Shown one piece after another: positions 1 to 6,197 of a stretch of DNA of 6,923 nt. This DNA is from JBOGFC01 sp050742155 (lineage in GTDB: Bacteria; Actinomycetota; Acidimicrobiia; Spongiisociales; JALYHC01). The stretch spans positions 1 through 6,923 of the forward strand of contig JBOGFC010000033.1 of NCBI GenBank assembly GCA_050742155.1. Reading direction: 5' to 3'. A program made the translations under genes and the position numbers. The notes under the pieces are model-generated. The model saw only the letters and a program-made list of their open reading frames with translations, was not told the DNA's origin and did no database searches. Each line of letters opens with the position of its first letter. The stretch's first letter is position 1.

Positions 1-287
1 CCGGCCGCACCTTCTACATCCTCGACGAGCCCACCACCGGGCTGCACTTCGAAGACGTACGCAAGCTGCTCGGGGTACTGCAGCGTCTGGTGGACGCCGG
101 CAACACGGTGGTGATCATCGAGCACAATCTGGACGTCATCAAGACCGCCGATTGGGTCATCGACCTGGGACCGGAAGGGGGTGAGGAGGGAGGCCGGATC
201 GTGGCGGAGGGCTCGCCCGAGAAGGTGGCCGAGAGCCCGGGGAGCTACACCGGCAAGTTCCTGGAGGAAGTGCTGCGAATCGCTTAG
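1..287 (+). CDS. uvrA: UvrA excinuclease ABC subunit A, C-terminal end (5' truncated by window)
   Basis: UvrA is the DNA-damage-sensing ATPase of nucleotide excision repair; it loads UvrB onto lesions in the cytoplasm. The reading frame is open from base 3 and 94 residues are visible. They contain the second ABC-type nucleotide-binding half: the Walker B and D-loop stretch FYILDEPTTGLH (residues 4-15), the H-loop region VVIIEHNLDVI (about 36-46), then DLGPEGG and the GG-RIVAEGSPE segment typical of the UvrA C-terminus, ending SYTGKFLEEVLRIA. The stop is TAG at 285-287. It overlaps the stop of the convergent glycosyltransferase gene, and no terminator hairpin is visible between them. The bulk of the gene lies upstream of the window. 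Identification is very secure because the LDEPTTGLH and EHNLDVI signatures are specific to UvrA among ABC ATPases. Confidence 0.97.
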   Translation, partial: GRTFYILDEPTTGLHFEDVRKLLGVLQRLVDAGNTVVIIEHNLDVIKTADWVIDLGPEGGEEGGRIVAEGSPEKVAESPGSYTGKFLEEVLRIA

Positions 288-1432
288 GCGTGACGGGGCT
301 GGTCGTTTCTCTGGTCGGCCAAGAGCACTCCCGCCATCAGTGCCAGACGGCCCGCCAACCGCATCCAGTGAAGCATCGGGCCAGCTCCTTCGAGAGCAGG
401 GATGCCGGTCAAGGCGAAGAATGTCGCCAGTGCCAGGACGGGGATCAGTCCCGAGCGCGCCCGGCCCATCATCCAAGCGACCACCAGAAGCAAAAGAGCG
501 TCATAGTGGAACCACCCGAGTGGGAAGCTGGTTACCGCAACGGTCATCCCCAGGGCTGTCCCTCGATCCAAGTCGTTCCAAAGGCGCGTCACCAGCCAGG
601 AGGCCATCAGGGCCAAGGCGGCGACGGTGGCCGCCCCGGCAGGATCCAGGCGCAGCAGGGAAGTGAGGGAGGCCCCTACCGGGATGAACTCATCGACGGT
701 GGCGGCCTTACGGACCCACTCGGTGGGACCCAGCCCGAACAGCCAGAAGTTGCCTGTGATGCCGAGCGCAGCGCTGAGGACGGCCATGGAGATCCGGCGT
801 CGGGACCAGGTTGCCCAGCCGGACGTCACGCCTGCTCCGGGTGGCCGCACCCCAATCGTCAGGGCGGCGAGCAATCCACTGGATACCGGCCTTCCAGTTC
901 GACTGAAGTGCCAGGCAGCCATGCCAGCCAGAGCCAGGAAGCCGGGCGGGGCGCCCCAATCGAGGCCCTGCCAGACGGGGGCCCAGGCACCGAGGACAAC
1001 CCCCATGACAAATGGCACCAGGCCCGGTCGCCAGAAGCTTCGTACCGCCCACCACCAGGCGAGTGACAACGCCACGACTTGGGCCAACCGATAGGCGCTC
1101 AGGGCCAGCGAGAAGGGAAGGACGGCGAAGGGCGCGGCGCCAAGGATGGCCGCAGGAAGGTGAGGGTTGTATTCCACTCGAAGGGGTCCACTGCCGACGG
1201 GGAACCCGTCGCTCAGCCGGAGAGCATCCTGATGGGCGTAGGGATCCTGACCGGACCACCACGCGCGGGCGGAGACGTAATCCGCCAGGAAATCAGCACC
1301 CTGGCCAGCCGAGTCAGGGAGCATCAGCCATGTGAGCAGCCCCATCAGCGCTGTCATCGCCACGACCGCGGCCCATGAGCTCTTGCCGTCAGCGAGGTTC
1401 AGTCGTGCCGAGCAGGCGGATGTCAGAGTCAT
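284..1432 (-). CDS. GT87-type polytopic glycosyltransferase (GT-C fold, probable polyprenyl-phosphate-sugar mannosyltransferase-like)
   Basis: This is a 382-aa integral membrane protein with about nine or ten hydrophobic segments. Seen: a first membrane helix at about 19-38, then the acidic ADFLADY motif (46-52) in the first extracytoplasmic loop, GQDPY (61-65), VEYNPHLPAAI (86-96) followed by a Pro-rich helix, GQ-like WQG (154-156), and PLGWFHYD (304-311) near the C-terminus. Known: the loop-1 Asp, the GxDPY turn, the YNPH/YPP motif and the W-H-Y motif recur in GT87 (DUF2029) enzymes such as PimE-type mannosyltransferases, which use lipid-linked sugar donors at the outer membrane face. Substrate cannot be told. 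The frame stays open 66 codons further upstream (to 1630), but that would lie inside the preceding gene. ATG at 1432 makes a 4-base ATGA overlap with that gene's stop and has AAAGG about 10 bases upstream (1443-1447), so this start is preferred. It is the second gene of a two-gene operon and ends in TAA at 284-286. Confidence 0.8.
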   Translation of the reverse strand: MTLTSACSARLNLADGKSSWAAVVAMTALMGLLTWLMLPDSAGQGADFLADYVSARAWWSGQDPYAHQDALRLSDGFPVGSGPLRVEYNPHLPAAILGAAPFAVLPFSLALSAYRLAQVVALSLAWWWAVRSFWRPGLVPFVMGVVLGAWAPVWQGLDWGAPPGFLALAGMAAWHFSRTGRPVSSGLLAALTIGVRPPGAGVTSGWATWSRRRISMAVLSAALGITGNFWLFGLGPTEWVRKAATVDEFIPVGASLTSLLRLDPAGAATVAALALMASWLVTRLWNDLDRGTALGMTVAVTSFPLGWFHYDALLLLVVAWMMGRARSGLIPVLALATFFALTGIPALEGAGPMLHWMRLAGRLALMAGVLLADQRNDQPRHA

Positions 1433-2496
1433 GCGGGGGAGACCTTTACCGGCGCCGGGGCCAACCGGCGTTCCAGGTAAACACCGATTCCCAGGAAGGC
1501 CAGGGCCCAGAGCGGTAGAAACGCGCGGATCGCGTTGTTGCCCAGGTCCCACACCCATCCGGACGAGAGGATGGCCACCGCGATCCAAGGCCAGGTCAAC
1601 CAGATCAAGAGTGGACGACGGCTGAGCCATGCCGCCAAGCCAGCTAGCGGAACGGCTGTGAGGGCAATGACCGCAAGGAGGAGTTCACCATTCGCCGTCC
1701 ACTCGGAGGCCGAGTCGAAGATCCCGGTGCCCGGCACAGTCAGGTTGCCGCGCGGTGAGAAGCCCTCTCCGAGCCTCAGGGACACCCAGGTGCTCCACAG
1801 GACCAGGGGTGTGGCCGTTGCCACGACCATCAAGACTCCCTCCTTCCGGAGGTTTCGTGCCCACAGCCAACCCGCCAGTCCAAGCGAGAAGAGCAAGTAG
1901 GGCTCCTTGGTGAGAGCGGCTGCTCCCAGGAGGACCCACGAGACCCGGCGTGACCCGCGCAGGTAGGATGCGACACCTGTCAGGGCCAGCCCCATCGCCA
2001 GGGCATCAGGTGTGAGCAGCTTTACCGAGAGCCAGAGTCCCCGATTGGCGATGATCCCTAAGACCACCCAGAGCCCTGTGCCGTAGCGGCGTACGAGGTC
2101 TGCCAGAGCTGCCGTGGCCATGCCCATCCCCACCACCGCCCACACGGTCAGGCCGTAGTGCGTTGCGCGGGGGCCCAGCAGCCCCAGCCCCCCCGACACG
2201 GCCGGGTAGAGCATCCGTCGGTACCGATAACCCGGGTGGTCGAGGTCTCGCCAGGCATCGCCTGTAGCCCAGGGGTCGCGAGCAACGATGTAAGAGGACT
2301 GGCCGTCGTGGCCCCCTCCCGGGACCAGCGGGACGGACCCGAGCTCTTTCTCGAAGTAGCGACGCGCATCAGAGGTTGCCCCCACGCTCAGCAGGGCAGC
2401 TACGTCTCCGTCACCCAGTTCCCGAACCTGGCTCCACTGCACAATGGCACCCATCAGGGCCCCTACGACTAACCATGCCAGGATGTGCCGACGCAT
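1429..2496 (-). CDS. Polytopic GT-C-like membrane protein with GHDGQ loop motif (cell-surface glycopolymer type)
   Basis: This is a 355-aa multi-pass membrane protein. A hydrophobic N-terminal helix (5-21, possibly a signal anchor) is followed by a long first loop with the acidic stretch ELGDGD (26-31), GGHDGQSSYIVARDP (61-75) and LDHPGYRYRRMLYP (85-98). About seven to nine helices follow, with LTPDALAMGL (161-170), LTKEPYLLF (195-203) and an Arg-containing RAFLPLW (324-330). The combination of [H/Y]DGQ--Y--ARDP, RY-R-LYP and a later KE-P motif is what I recall from GT-C-fold proteins named for cell-surface glycopolymer formation; enzymatic activity and sugar are unknown. It is the first gene of the operon and overlaps the GT87 gene by four bases. 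The start has no clear Shine-Dalgarno (only AGG directly next to ATG), though the hydrophobic N-terminus supports it. Of its first 52 codons 17 end in A or T, against 6 of 52 in the adjacent methyltransferase. Confidence 0.72.
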   Translation of the reverse strand: MRRHILAWLVVGALMGAIVQWSQVRELGDGDVAALLSVGATSDARRYFEKELGSVPLVPGGGHDGQSSYIVARDPWATGDAWRDLDHPGYRYRRMLYPAVSGGLGLLGPRATHYGLTVWAVVGMGMATAALADLVRRYGTGLWVVLGIIANRGLWLSVKLLTPDALAMGLALTGVASYLRGSRRVSWVLLGAAALTKEPYLLFSLGLAGWLWARNLRKEGVLMVVATATPLVLWSTWVSLRLGEGFSPRGNLTVPGTGIFDSASEWTANGELLLAVIALTAVPLAGLAAWLSRRPLLIWLTWPWIAVAILSSGWVWDLGNNAIRAFLPLWALAFLGIGVYLERRLAPAPVKVSPA

Positions 2497-2568
2497 CCTG
2501 CTTTCATCGACCTAGCCACGCGTGCCCTTGAGACGGCTACCAGACTGCGGTCGAGGAGAGGCCGTTTG
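2497..2568. promoter_or_regulatory. Divergent control region between the GT-C operon and the methyltransferase-comB operon
   Basis: These 72 bases separate the - strand ATG at 2496 from the preferred + strand GTG at 2569, so both operons should be transcribed from here or from inside the flanking genes. A -35-like TTGAGA (2528-2533, + strand) is present, but I see no convincing -10 at proper spacing. The clearest element is the GAGGAG ribosome binding site at 2553-2558. Promoter positions are inferred from gene arrangement only. Confidence 0.4.
2553..2558 (+). promoter_or_regulatory. Shine-Dalgarno GAGGAG that decides the methyltransferase start
   Basis: GAGGAG lies 7 bases before the TTG at 2566 and 10 bases before the GTG at 2569, both in frame with the methyltransferase. 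The far-upstream GTG at 2485 has no comparable site and would place the start inside the coding sequence of the divergent gene. This supports the shorter protein. Confidence 0.6.
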
Positions 2569-3270
2569 GTGGCGGAAGAATGGGAAGCGCTCAGCGACTG
2601 GTGGCTGGAGGAGGTCGCGCGCGACCCCGTCTACCGGGAGGACGTGCTGCCCCTCCTCTTCGAGGTGCTCCAGCCCCGACCGGGCGCAATGTACCTCGAG
2701 CTGGGATGCGGGGAGGGCCAGGCGATGCGGGCCGTGCTGGATCGCGGTTCCCGGGTGGTGGGGTGCGACGTGAGCCTGGAGCTGTTGCGGCGGGCCCGGC
2801 CGGTGACGGTGGTCCGAGCCCGGCTGCCCGAGCTGGGCTGGCTCCGCCCGGCGTCGGTGGACGGGGCCTACGTGGTCTTGGTGTTGGAGCACCTTCCCGA
2901 CTCAGTCGAGCTGTTTCGGCGGGTGGCCGCCGGGGTACGGGAGGGCGGATGCCTGGCCCTGGTCATGAACCATCCCGCCTACACGGCTCCCGGTGCCGGT
3001 CCGGTGGTCGATCCCACCGATGGGGCGGTCCTCTGGCAGTGGGGTCCCTACCTCGAGGAGACCAGCGGGAGAGAGCCGGCCGGGGAGCGGGAGGTGACCT
3101 TCGTGCACCGGCCGCTCGGTGATCTGCTCAGCCAGGCGGCCTCCGCCGGTTGGTCCCTGGAGCGGCTGGTGGAGCGAGGCATCGGAGCAGGAGCTGCCGC
3201 CCGCGATCCGCTGCTGGCCGAGCAGCGGCACCTGCCGCGCCTGCTGGGCGCCCGCTGGAGGAGGGGATGA
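2569..3270 (+). CDS. Class I SAM-dependent methyltransferase
   Basis: This is a soluble protein of 233 aa from the preferred GTG start; TTG at 2566 gives 234 aa and GTG at 2485 gives 261 aa. Seen, numbered from GTG 2569: a glycine-rich motif I LELGCGEG (43-50) for S-adenosylmethionine binding; motif II GCDVS (65-69), whose acidic residue should contact the ribose hydroxyls; motif DGAYVVLVLEHLPD (98-111), typical of the UbiE/UbiG/BioC-like fold; and GGCLALVMNHPAY (126-138). A C-terminal HRPLGDLLSQAASAGW region (180-195) follows the pattern of small-molecule methyltransferases where an HR segment caps the substrate pocket. The substrate is unknown. The preferred start follows GAGGAG at 2553-2558. 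The stop overlaps the comB start as ATGA, so the two are co-translated. Third codon positions are strongly G/C, fitting a resident actinobacterial-type gene. Confidence 0.85.
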   Translation: MAEEWEALSDWWLEEVARDPVYREDVLPLLFEVLQPRPGAMYLELGCGEGQAMRAVLDRGSRVVGCDVSLELLRRARPVTVVRARLPELGWLRPASVDGAYVVLVLEHLPDSVELFRRVAAGVREGGCLALVMNHPAYTAPGAGPVVDPTDGAVLWQWGPYLEETSGREPAGEREVTFVHRPLGDLLSQAASAGWSLERLVERGIGAGAAARDPLLAEQRHLPRLLGARWRRG

Positions 3271-3950
3271 CCTCGATCCGGCGCCGGAGCCTCCTGGCCG
3301 GTGCGCAGGAGGCCACCGGGCCCACGGTGGTGATCGATGTGTTCCGGGCCTTCTCCACCGCCGCCTTCGCCCTGGCCGGAGGGGTGGAGCGGCTGGTGCT
3401 GGCCGCCGAGCTCGACGAGGCCCGCCTGGTGGCCGGGCGCCTCGGCCGGGCCCTCCTGATGGGGGAGGAGCAGGGGGAGCGTCCCGCTGACTTCGACCTG
3501 GGGAACTCGCCGGCCGAGGTCTTGGGGGCCGATCTGAGCGGGACCACCGTGGTCCATCGTTCCTCGGCGGGCACGCGGGTGGTAAGGGCCGCCCTGCAGA
3601 ACCGGGCCGGACCCATCTACGCCTGCGCCTTCGTGGTGGCCTCGGCCACAGCCCGGGCGCTGGCCGGGGAGCCCGAGGTGACCCTGGTTCCGGCCGGCCT
3701 CCTGGGAGAGGAGATCGCCGACGAGGACGAGGCCTGCGCCGATCACCTGGAAGCGTTGCTCCTTGGGCGGGCCGGGGACGGGCGGGCACGCCTCGAGGCG
3801 GCGTTCAGGGGGAACGGCGGGCGCCGCCTGTGGGAAGCCGGGTGGGCCCACCCGGCGGACCTGGGCCTCTGTCTGGCCCTCGACCTGTTCGACTTCGCCA
3901 TGAAGGTGGAGGAGGACGACGGGCTGGTCGTGCTGCGCCGGTTGGGCTGA
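3267..3950 (+). CDS. comB: ComB family protein (2-phosphosulfolactate phosphatase-like)
   Basis: This 227-aa cytosolic protein matches the ComB family, near its usual length. In methanogens ComB is a Mg2+-dependent phosphatase that converts 2-phosphosulfolactate to sulfolactate in coenzyme M synthesis; many bacteria carry homologues without a proven role. Seen: VVIDVFRAFSTAAFAL (21-36), corresponding to the VIDVLRATTT signature; a GE-GERP segment (66-73); DLGNSP (77-82); VVHRSSAGTR (95-104), equivalent to the family's S/T-x-G-T loop; an acidic ADEDEACADHL (151-161), matching the family's EDxxCA helix; and a C-terminal DLGLCLALDLFDF (198-210). The ATG at 3267 sits in the ATGA overlap with the methyltransferase, with GGAGG at 3257-3261, 5 bases upstream. 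No other coenzyme M genes are in view, so a role in CoM synthesis is not implied and the true substrate may differ. It ends TGA at 3948-3950, 2 bases from the convergent gene's stop. Confidence 0.85.
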   Translation: MTSIRRRSLLAGAQEATGPTVVIDVFRAFSTAAFALAGGVERLVLAAELDEARLVAGRLGRALLMGEEQGERPADFDLGNSPAEVLGADLSGTTVVHRSSAGTRVVRAALQNRAGPIYACAFVVASATARALAGEPEVTLVPAGLLGEEIADEDEACADHLEALLLGRAGDGRARLEAAFRGNGGRRLWEAGWAHPADLGLCLALDLFDFAMKVEEDDGLVVLRRLG

Positions 3951-3952
3951 GA

Positions 3953-6079
3953 TCAGGCTGGAGCGTGGAGGGGCGAAGGCTCCGGAACCGGCACTCGGGA
4001 TCGCAGGCTCCAGAAGGCCAACGAGCCGGCATACATGGCGAGGGCCAGCAGGCTCAAGGCCCGGATCCCCACCGCCAGGGAGAGATACTCCGCGGCTCCC
4101 CCCAAGACCGCGCCGAGCAGGTTGCTGGCCAGGGCGGCGCTCCCCAGCCGCGCATGTCGGAAGGTCGAGGCGAAGACGATGGCCGCCAGGAAGATGGGAA
4201 CGCCCAGGTACATACCGGCGGCCAGGACCGCCAGCGATCCGAGGCTGGAAGCCCACCGGCTGATCGGCCAGAGGAACCCGGCCAACAAGCTCAGGAAGAT
4301 CAGCAGGTAACAGCCCGGCAGCCAAGCCCGCCGCAGAACGGTCAGGACCAACAGGTTGGCGGCCAGGATCACCAGCAGGATCACCGAGAACACCAGCGAG
4401 TTGGTCTGCCAGGTGGAGCCGATCAGGAGGGCGTACTCAGTGACGCTCTTCGTCTCCAGGAGGAGGAACCCGGCCCCCAGGAAGAAGAAGTGGCCGTCCA
4501 ATGATCTGGCGCCCCGGAAGCTCCGCCTCACCAGGAAGGCGGACAAGATCATGATCCCGCCCAACACGACCAGGTATTCCGGGGGAATCGTCCTCTGCCG
4601 AAGGTAGAGGTGCGGCCAGTCATCGGTGGCGGGGATGGCGGCGTGGGGGTGGTGCTCCAGCCGGGAGCCGACCTCGGTGGGGCTGATGCGGCGCCACTGC
4701 TGGGGCAGGCCGGCCATGGTGATTCCCTCCAGATGGCCGGCCACGATGGTGCGGTGCCCGTTGTCGTGCAGGAAGTAGAGCGGTTCTTGGCCGAAGATGG
4801 AGCGGACCATGGAGTACTGCCGGAGCTGGACGTCCTCCCGAAAGGGACCGAAGGAGAGCACCAGCAACCCATTTTCGGTCAAGCGATCCTTGGCGGACTG
4901 CAGGCTCTCCTCGGTGTAGATGAAGCTGTCCAGGCGGACGCTTCCCATGCTGGAGAGGAGGCCGTGGGCATCCAGCGTGGCGAAGAGAACCAGGTCGAAC
5001 TTCTCGTGTGAACGGTTGAGGTAGGCGCGTCCGTCGTCCAGTACCAGCTCCACCCCTGGTGATTGGTAGGGGCGCTCGGGATGGTGCTCCCGCCCGAAGT
5101 CGAGGACGAGCGGATCGATCTCCACCGCCGTCACGTGCTCGACCCCGTGGCGGAGCCCGGCGGCCACGTCGTTGCCGGCCCCCGACCCGAGGACCAGAGC
5201 CCGATCGACCCTGCGTAGCTGGAAGGGCAAGTCGTAGTAGGACTTGAGCAACTCATGGTGCCGGGCGACTTGGTGATCGACCCCGGCCGGTGGCCGCGCC
5301 TCCGGGCGCAGATCCAAGCCCGAGAGGAGGAACTGGTTGTTCACCCTGAGGACGAATCCGGCGCCGAGGTCGCGGGTTTGGGGATCGATCGAACTCGCCA
5401 CCACCTTGTAGTAGGGAGACCAGCGAACCTCGTCGCGGAGCATGTTCGAGTCGGCGAGGTGGACCAGAGCCAGCACGGAGACAAAGGCCGATGCGGGGAG
5501 GAGGTGACGGCCCCGCCGGTCGACGAGTCCGAGCAGCGTGAGGCCTACCCCGAACCAGATGACGGGGGGCAAGCGCAGCCAGGCGACGGCGGAGAACGCC
5601 AGCACGCCCAGCAAGCTCCCGGCGATGTTGATGGAATAGGCCGGAATGCGCTCCAGGCCGTCGAAGTAGGCGGCCACCAGGCTGCCCAACGGGATGCTCG
5701 TCCAAGCGATGAGTCCGAAGACCACGATCAGGATGAGTGGCAGAGGAACCGTGAACGCCAGAGCTCCTCCGGTCTCGTTGACCGCGTAAGCGCTACCTGA
5801 GACGTCCACCGCAAAGGATCGGAAGATCGCCAGGAGGGCGCTCGTGACGGCCAAGCGGAGAAAGGCTCTCTCGACCGACGCGGCCACCGGGCGGGGTCGT
5901 GCCATGCCGATGCCTAAGCCGAGGAACGAAGCGATCAGCACCAGGTTGGAGAAGAAGGCCACGATGTGCAGCGTGCTCGGCACCCAGCGGATGAGGGCCA
6001 ACTCCAGGTAGAGGCTCAGGAAGCTGACCGCCAGGAGCTTCCACGGGTGCCGGCCCGGAGCCGTCTCGAGCTGAGCCAT
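3953..6079 (-). CDS. Membrane protein with embedded spermidine-synthase-like (SpeE-fold) domain
   Basis: A 708-aa protein in three parts. Residues about 13-210 hold roughly seven membrane helices, starting FLSLYLELALIRWV (20-33), the helix-1 signature of membrane-fused spermidine-synthase proteins, and including NIAGSLLGVLAF (151-162). Residues about 215-495 form a Rossmann-type domain: VLGSGAGNDV (296-305) in place of the GGGDGG nucleotide loop, AVEIDP (318-323), LDDGRAYL (347-354), and FDLVLFATLDAH (361-372), ending in TDDWPHLYL (485-493). Residues about 502-690 return to about seven helices, with FFFLGAGFLLLETK (531-544). In true spermidine synthases the stretch equivalent to 365-371 reads TDSSDP and its first Asp is the proton acceptor; here that position is Ala367. 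The domain probably binds SAM or decarboxylated SAM, but polyamine synthesis is doubtful. ATG at 6079 has GAAGGGA (6084-6090) 4 bases upstream. It is a single gene, convergent with comB and divergent from the antitoxin gene. Function unknown. Confidence 0.85.
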   Translation of the reverse strand: MAQLETAPGRHPWKLLAVSFLSLYLELALIRWVPSTLHIVAFFSNLVLIASFLGLGIGMARPRPVAASVERAFLRLAVTSALLAIFRSFAVDVSGSAYAVNETGGALAFTVPLPLILIVVFGLIAWTSIPLGSLVAAYFDGLERIPAYSINIAGSLLGVLAFSAVAWLRLPPVIWFGVGLTLLGLVDRRGRHLLPASAFVSVLALVHLADSNMLRDEVRWSPYYKVVASSIDPQTRDLGAGFVLRVNNQFLLSGLDLRPEARPPAGVDHQVARHHELLKSYYDLPFQLRRVDRALVLGSGAGNDVAAGLRHGVEHVTAVEIDPLVLDFGREHHPERPYQSPGVELVLDDGRAYLNRSHEKFDLVLFATLDAHGLLSSMGSVRLDSFIYTEESLQSAKDRLTENGLLVLSFGPFREDVQLRQYSMVRSIFGQEPLYFLHDNGHRTIVAGHLEGITMAGLPQQWRRISPTEVGSRLEHHPHAAIPATDDWPHLYLRQRTIPPEYLVVLGGIMILSAFLVRRSFRGARSLDGHFFFLGAGFLLLETKSVTEYALLIGSTWQTNSLVFSVILLVILAANLLVLTVLRRAWLPGCYLLIFLSLLAGFLWPISRWASSLGSLAVLAAGMYLGVPIFLAAIVFASTFRHARLGSAALASNLLGAVLGGAAEYLSLAVGIRALSLLALAMYAGSLAFWSLRSRVPVPEPSPLHAPA

Positions 6080-6108
6080 GAGGTCCCTTCGGCCTTCTTC
6101 TGTGATGT

Positions 6109-6120
6109 CGGCCGCGGCCG
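6109..6120. repeat. 12-bp perfect palindrome CGGCCGCGGCCG
   Basis: The sequence equals its own reverse complement over 12 bases and lies 30-41 bases upstream of the SpeE-like start codon. It could be an operator or a hairpin-forming leader element, but such G/C palindromes also arise by chance in high-G+C DNA. Confidence 0.4.
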
Positions 6121-6130
6121 GCGCGAGCTT

Positions 6131-6140
6131 GAGCCGGCTC
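6131..6140. repeat. 10-bp perfect palindrome GAGCCGGCTC
   Basis: This is a perfect 10-base inverted repeat, centred about 21 bases from the centre of the 12-bp palindrome at 6109-6120, roughly two helical turns. The CGAGC at 6124-6128 can alternatively pair with GCTCG at 6137-6141. It may be a regulator site for either divergent gene; there is no direct proof. Confidence 0.35.
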
Positions 6141-6173
6141 GGGACGTTTCGACGAGGGTCTCCTCTGATCCTG

Positions 6174-6192
6174 CCCTACAAGCTACCCTACA
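6174..6192 (+). promoter_or_regulatory. CCCTACA direct repeat overlapping a -10-like TACCCT; candidate autoregulatory operator and promoter of the TA operon
   Basis: CCCTACA occurs at 6174-6180 and again at 6186-6192, a 12-base period. The similarity extends to CCCTACA-AGCTA and CCCTACATTGCTA. Between and over the copies lies TACCCT (6184-6189), which fits the TAnnnT actinobacterial -10. Only 8 bases separate it from the antitoxin ATG and no Shine-Dalgarno is visible, so a leaderless or near-leaderless transcript is plausible. Ribbon-helix-helix antitoxins typically bind short repeated half-sites over their own promoter, so this is a reasonable operator. No good -35 is visible. Confidence 0.4.
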
Positions 6193-6197
6193 TTGCT

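Larger units (their letters stand above)
6080..6197. promoter_or_regulatory. Divergent intergenic region between the SpeE-like gene and the toxin-antitoxin operon
   Basis: These 118 bases hold no gene. They contain the ribosome binding site of the SpeE-like gene (GAAGGGA on the - strand, 6084-6090), a 12-bp perfect palindrome (6109-6120), a 10-bp perfect palindrome (6131-6140), and a CCCTACA direct repeat with an overlapping TACCCT -10-like element just before the antitoxin ATG. Both genes are presumably transcribed outward from here. Promoter assignment is inference. Confidence 0.55.

Noticed and set aside
290..1066. Forward frame of 258 codons opposite the GT87 gene
   Set aside because: It is Gln/Gly/Pro-rich with no domain, and the opposite strand carries clear membrane helices and GT87 motifs.
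1433..1630. 66-codon upstream extension of the GT87 gene frame
   Set aside because: It lies wholly inside the preceding membrane-protein gene in another frame, reads as a Pro/Gly/Arg-rich shadow, and the ATG at 1432 has the ATGA overlap and the hydrophobic N-terminus.
2528..2556. Sigma-70-like promoter with TTGAGA at 2528
   Set aside because: No acceptable -10 lies 16-18 bases downstream, so it is not called as a defined promoter.
2902..3789. Antisense frame of 295 codons over the methyltransferase and comB
   Set aside because: It has an extreme Pro/Arg composition and no recognisable fold; it is a shadow of strongly G/C-biased third positions.
3048..4325. Long antisense frame of 425 codons across comB and the SpeE-like gene's 3' end
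   Set aside because: It is antisense to comB and spans two real genes. Its composition is Pro/Gly/Arg/Gln-rich with no motif, as expected from high-G+C shadow frames.
5255..5800. Forward frame of 181 codons opposite the SpeE-like gene
   Set aside because: It is the mirror of conserved SpeE-domain and membrane sequence, and its Asp/Glu/Gln-rich text shows no fold.
6078..6197. 40-codon N-terminal extension of the antitoxin
   Set aside because: The conserved ribbon strand starts at the ATG at 6198. The upstream stretch holds the palindromes, the direct repeat and the divergent gene's ribosome binding site.
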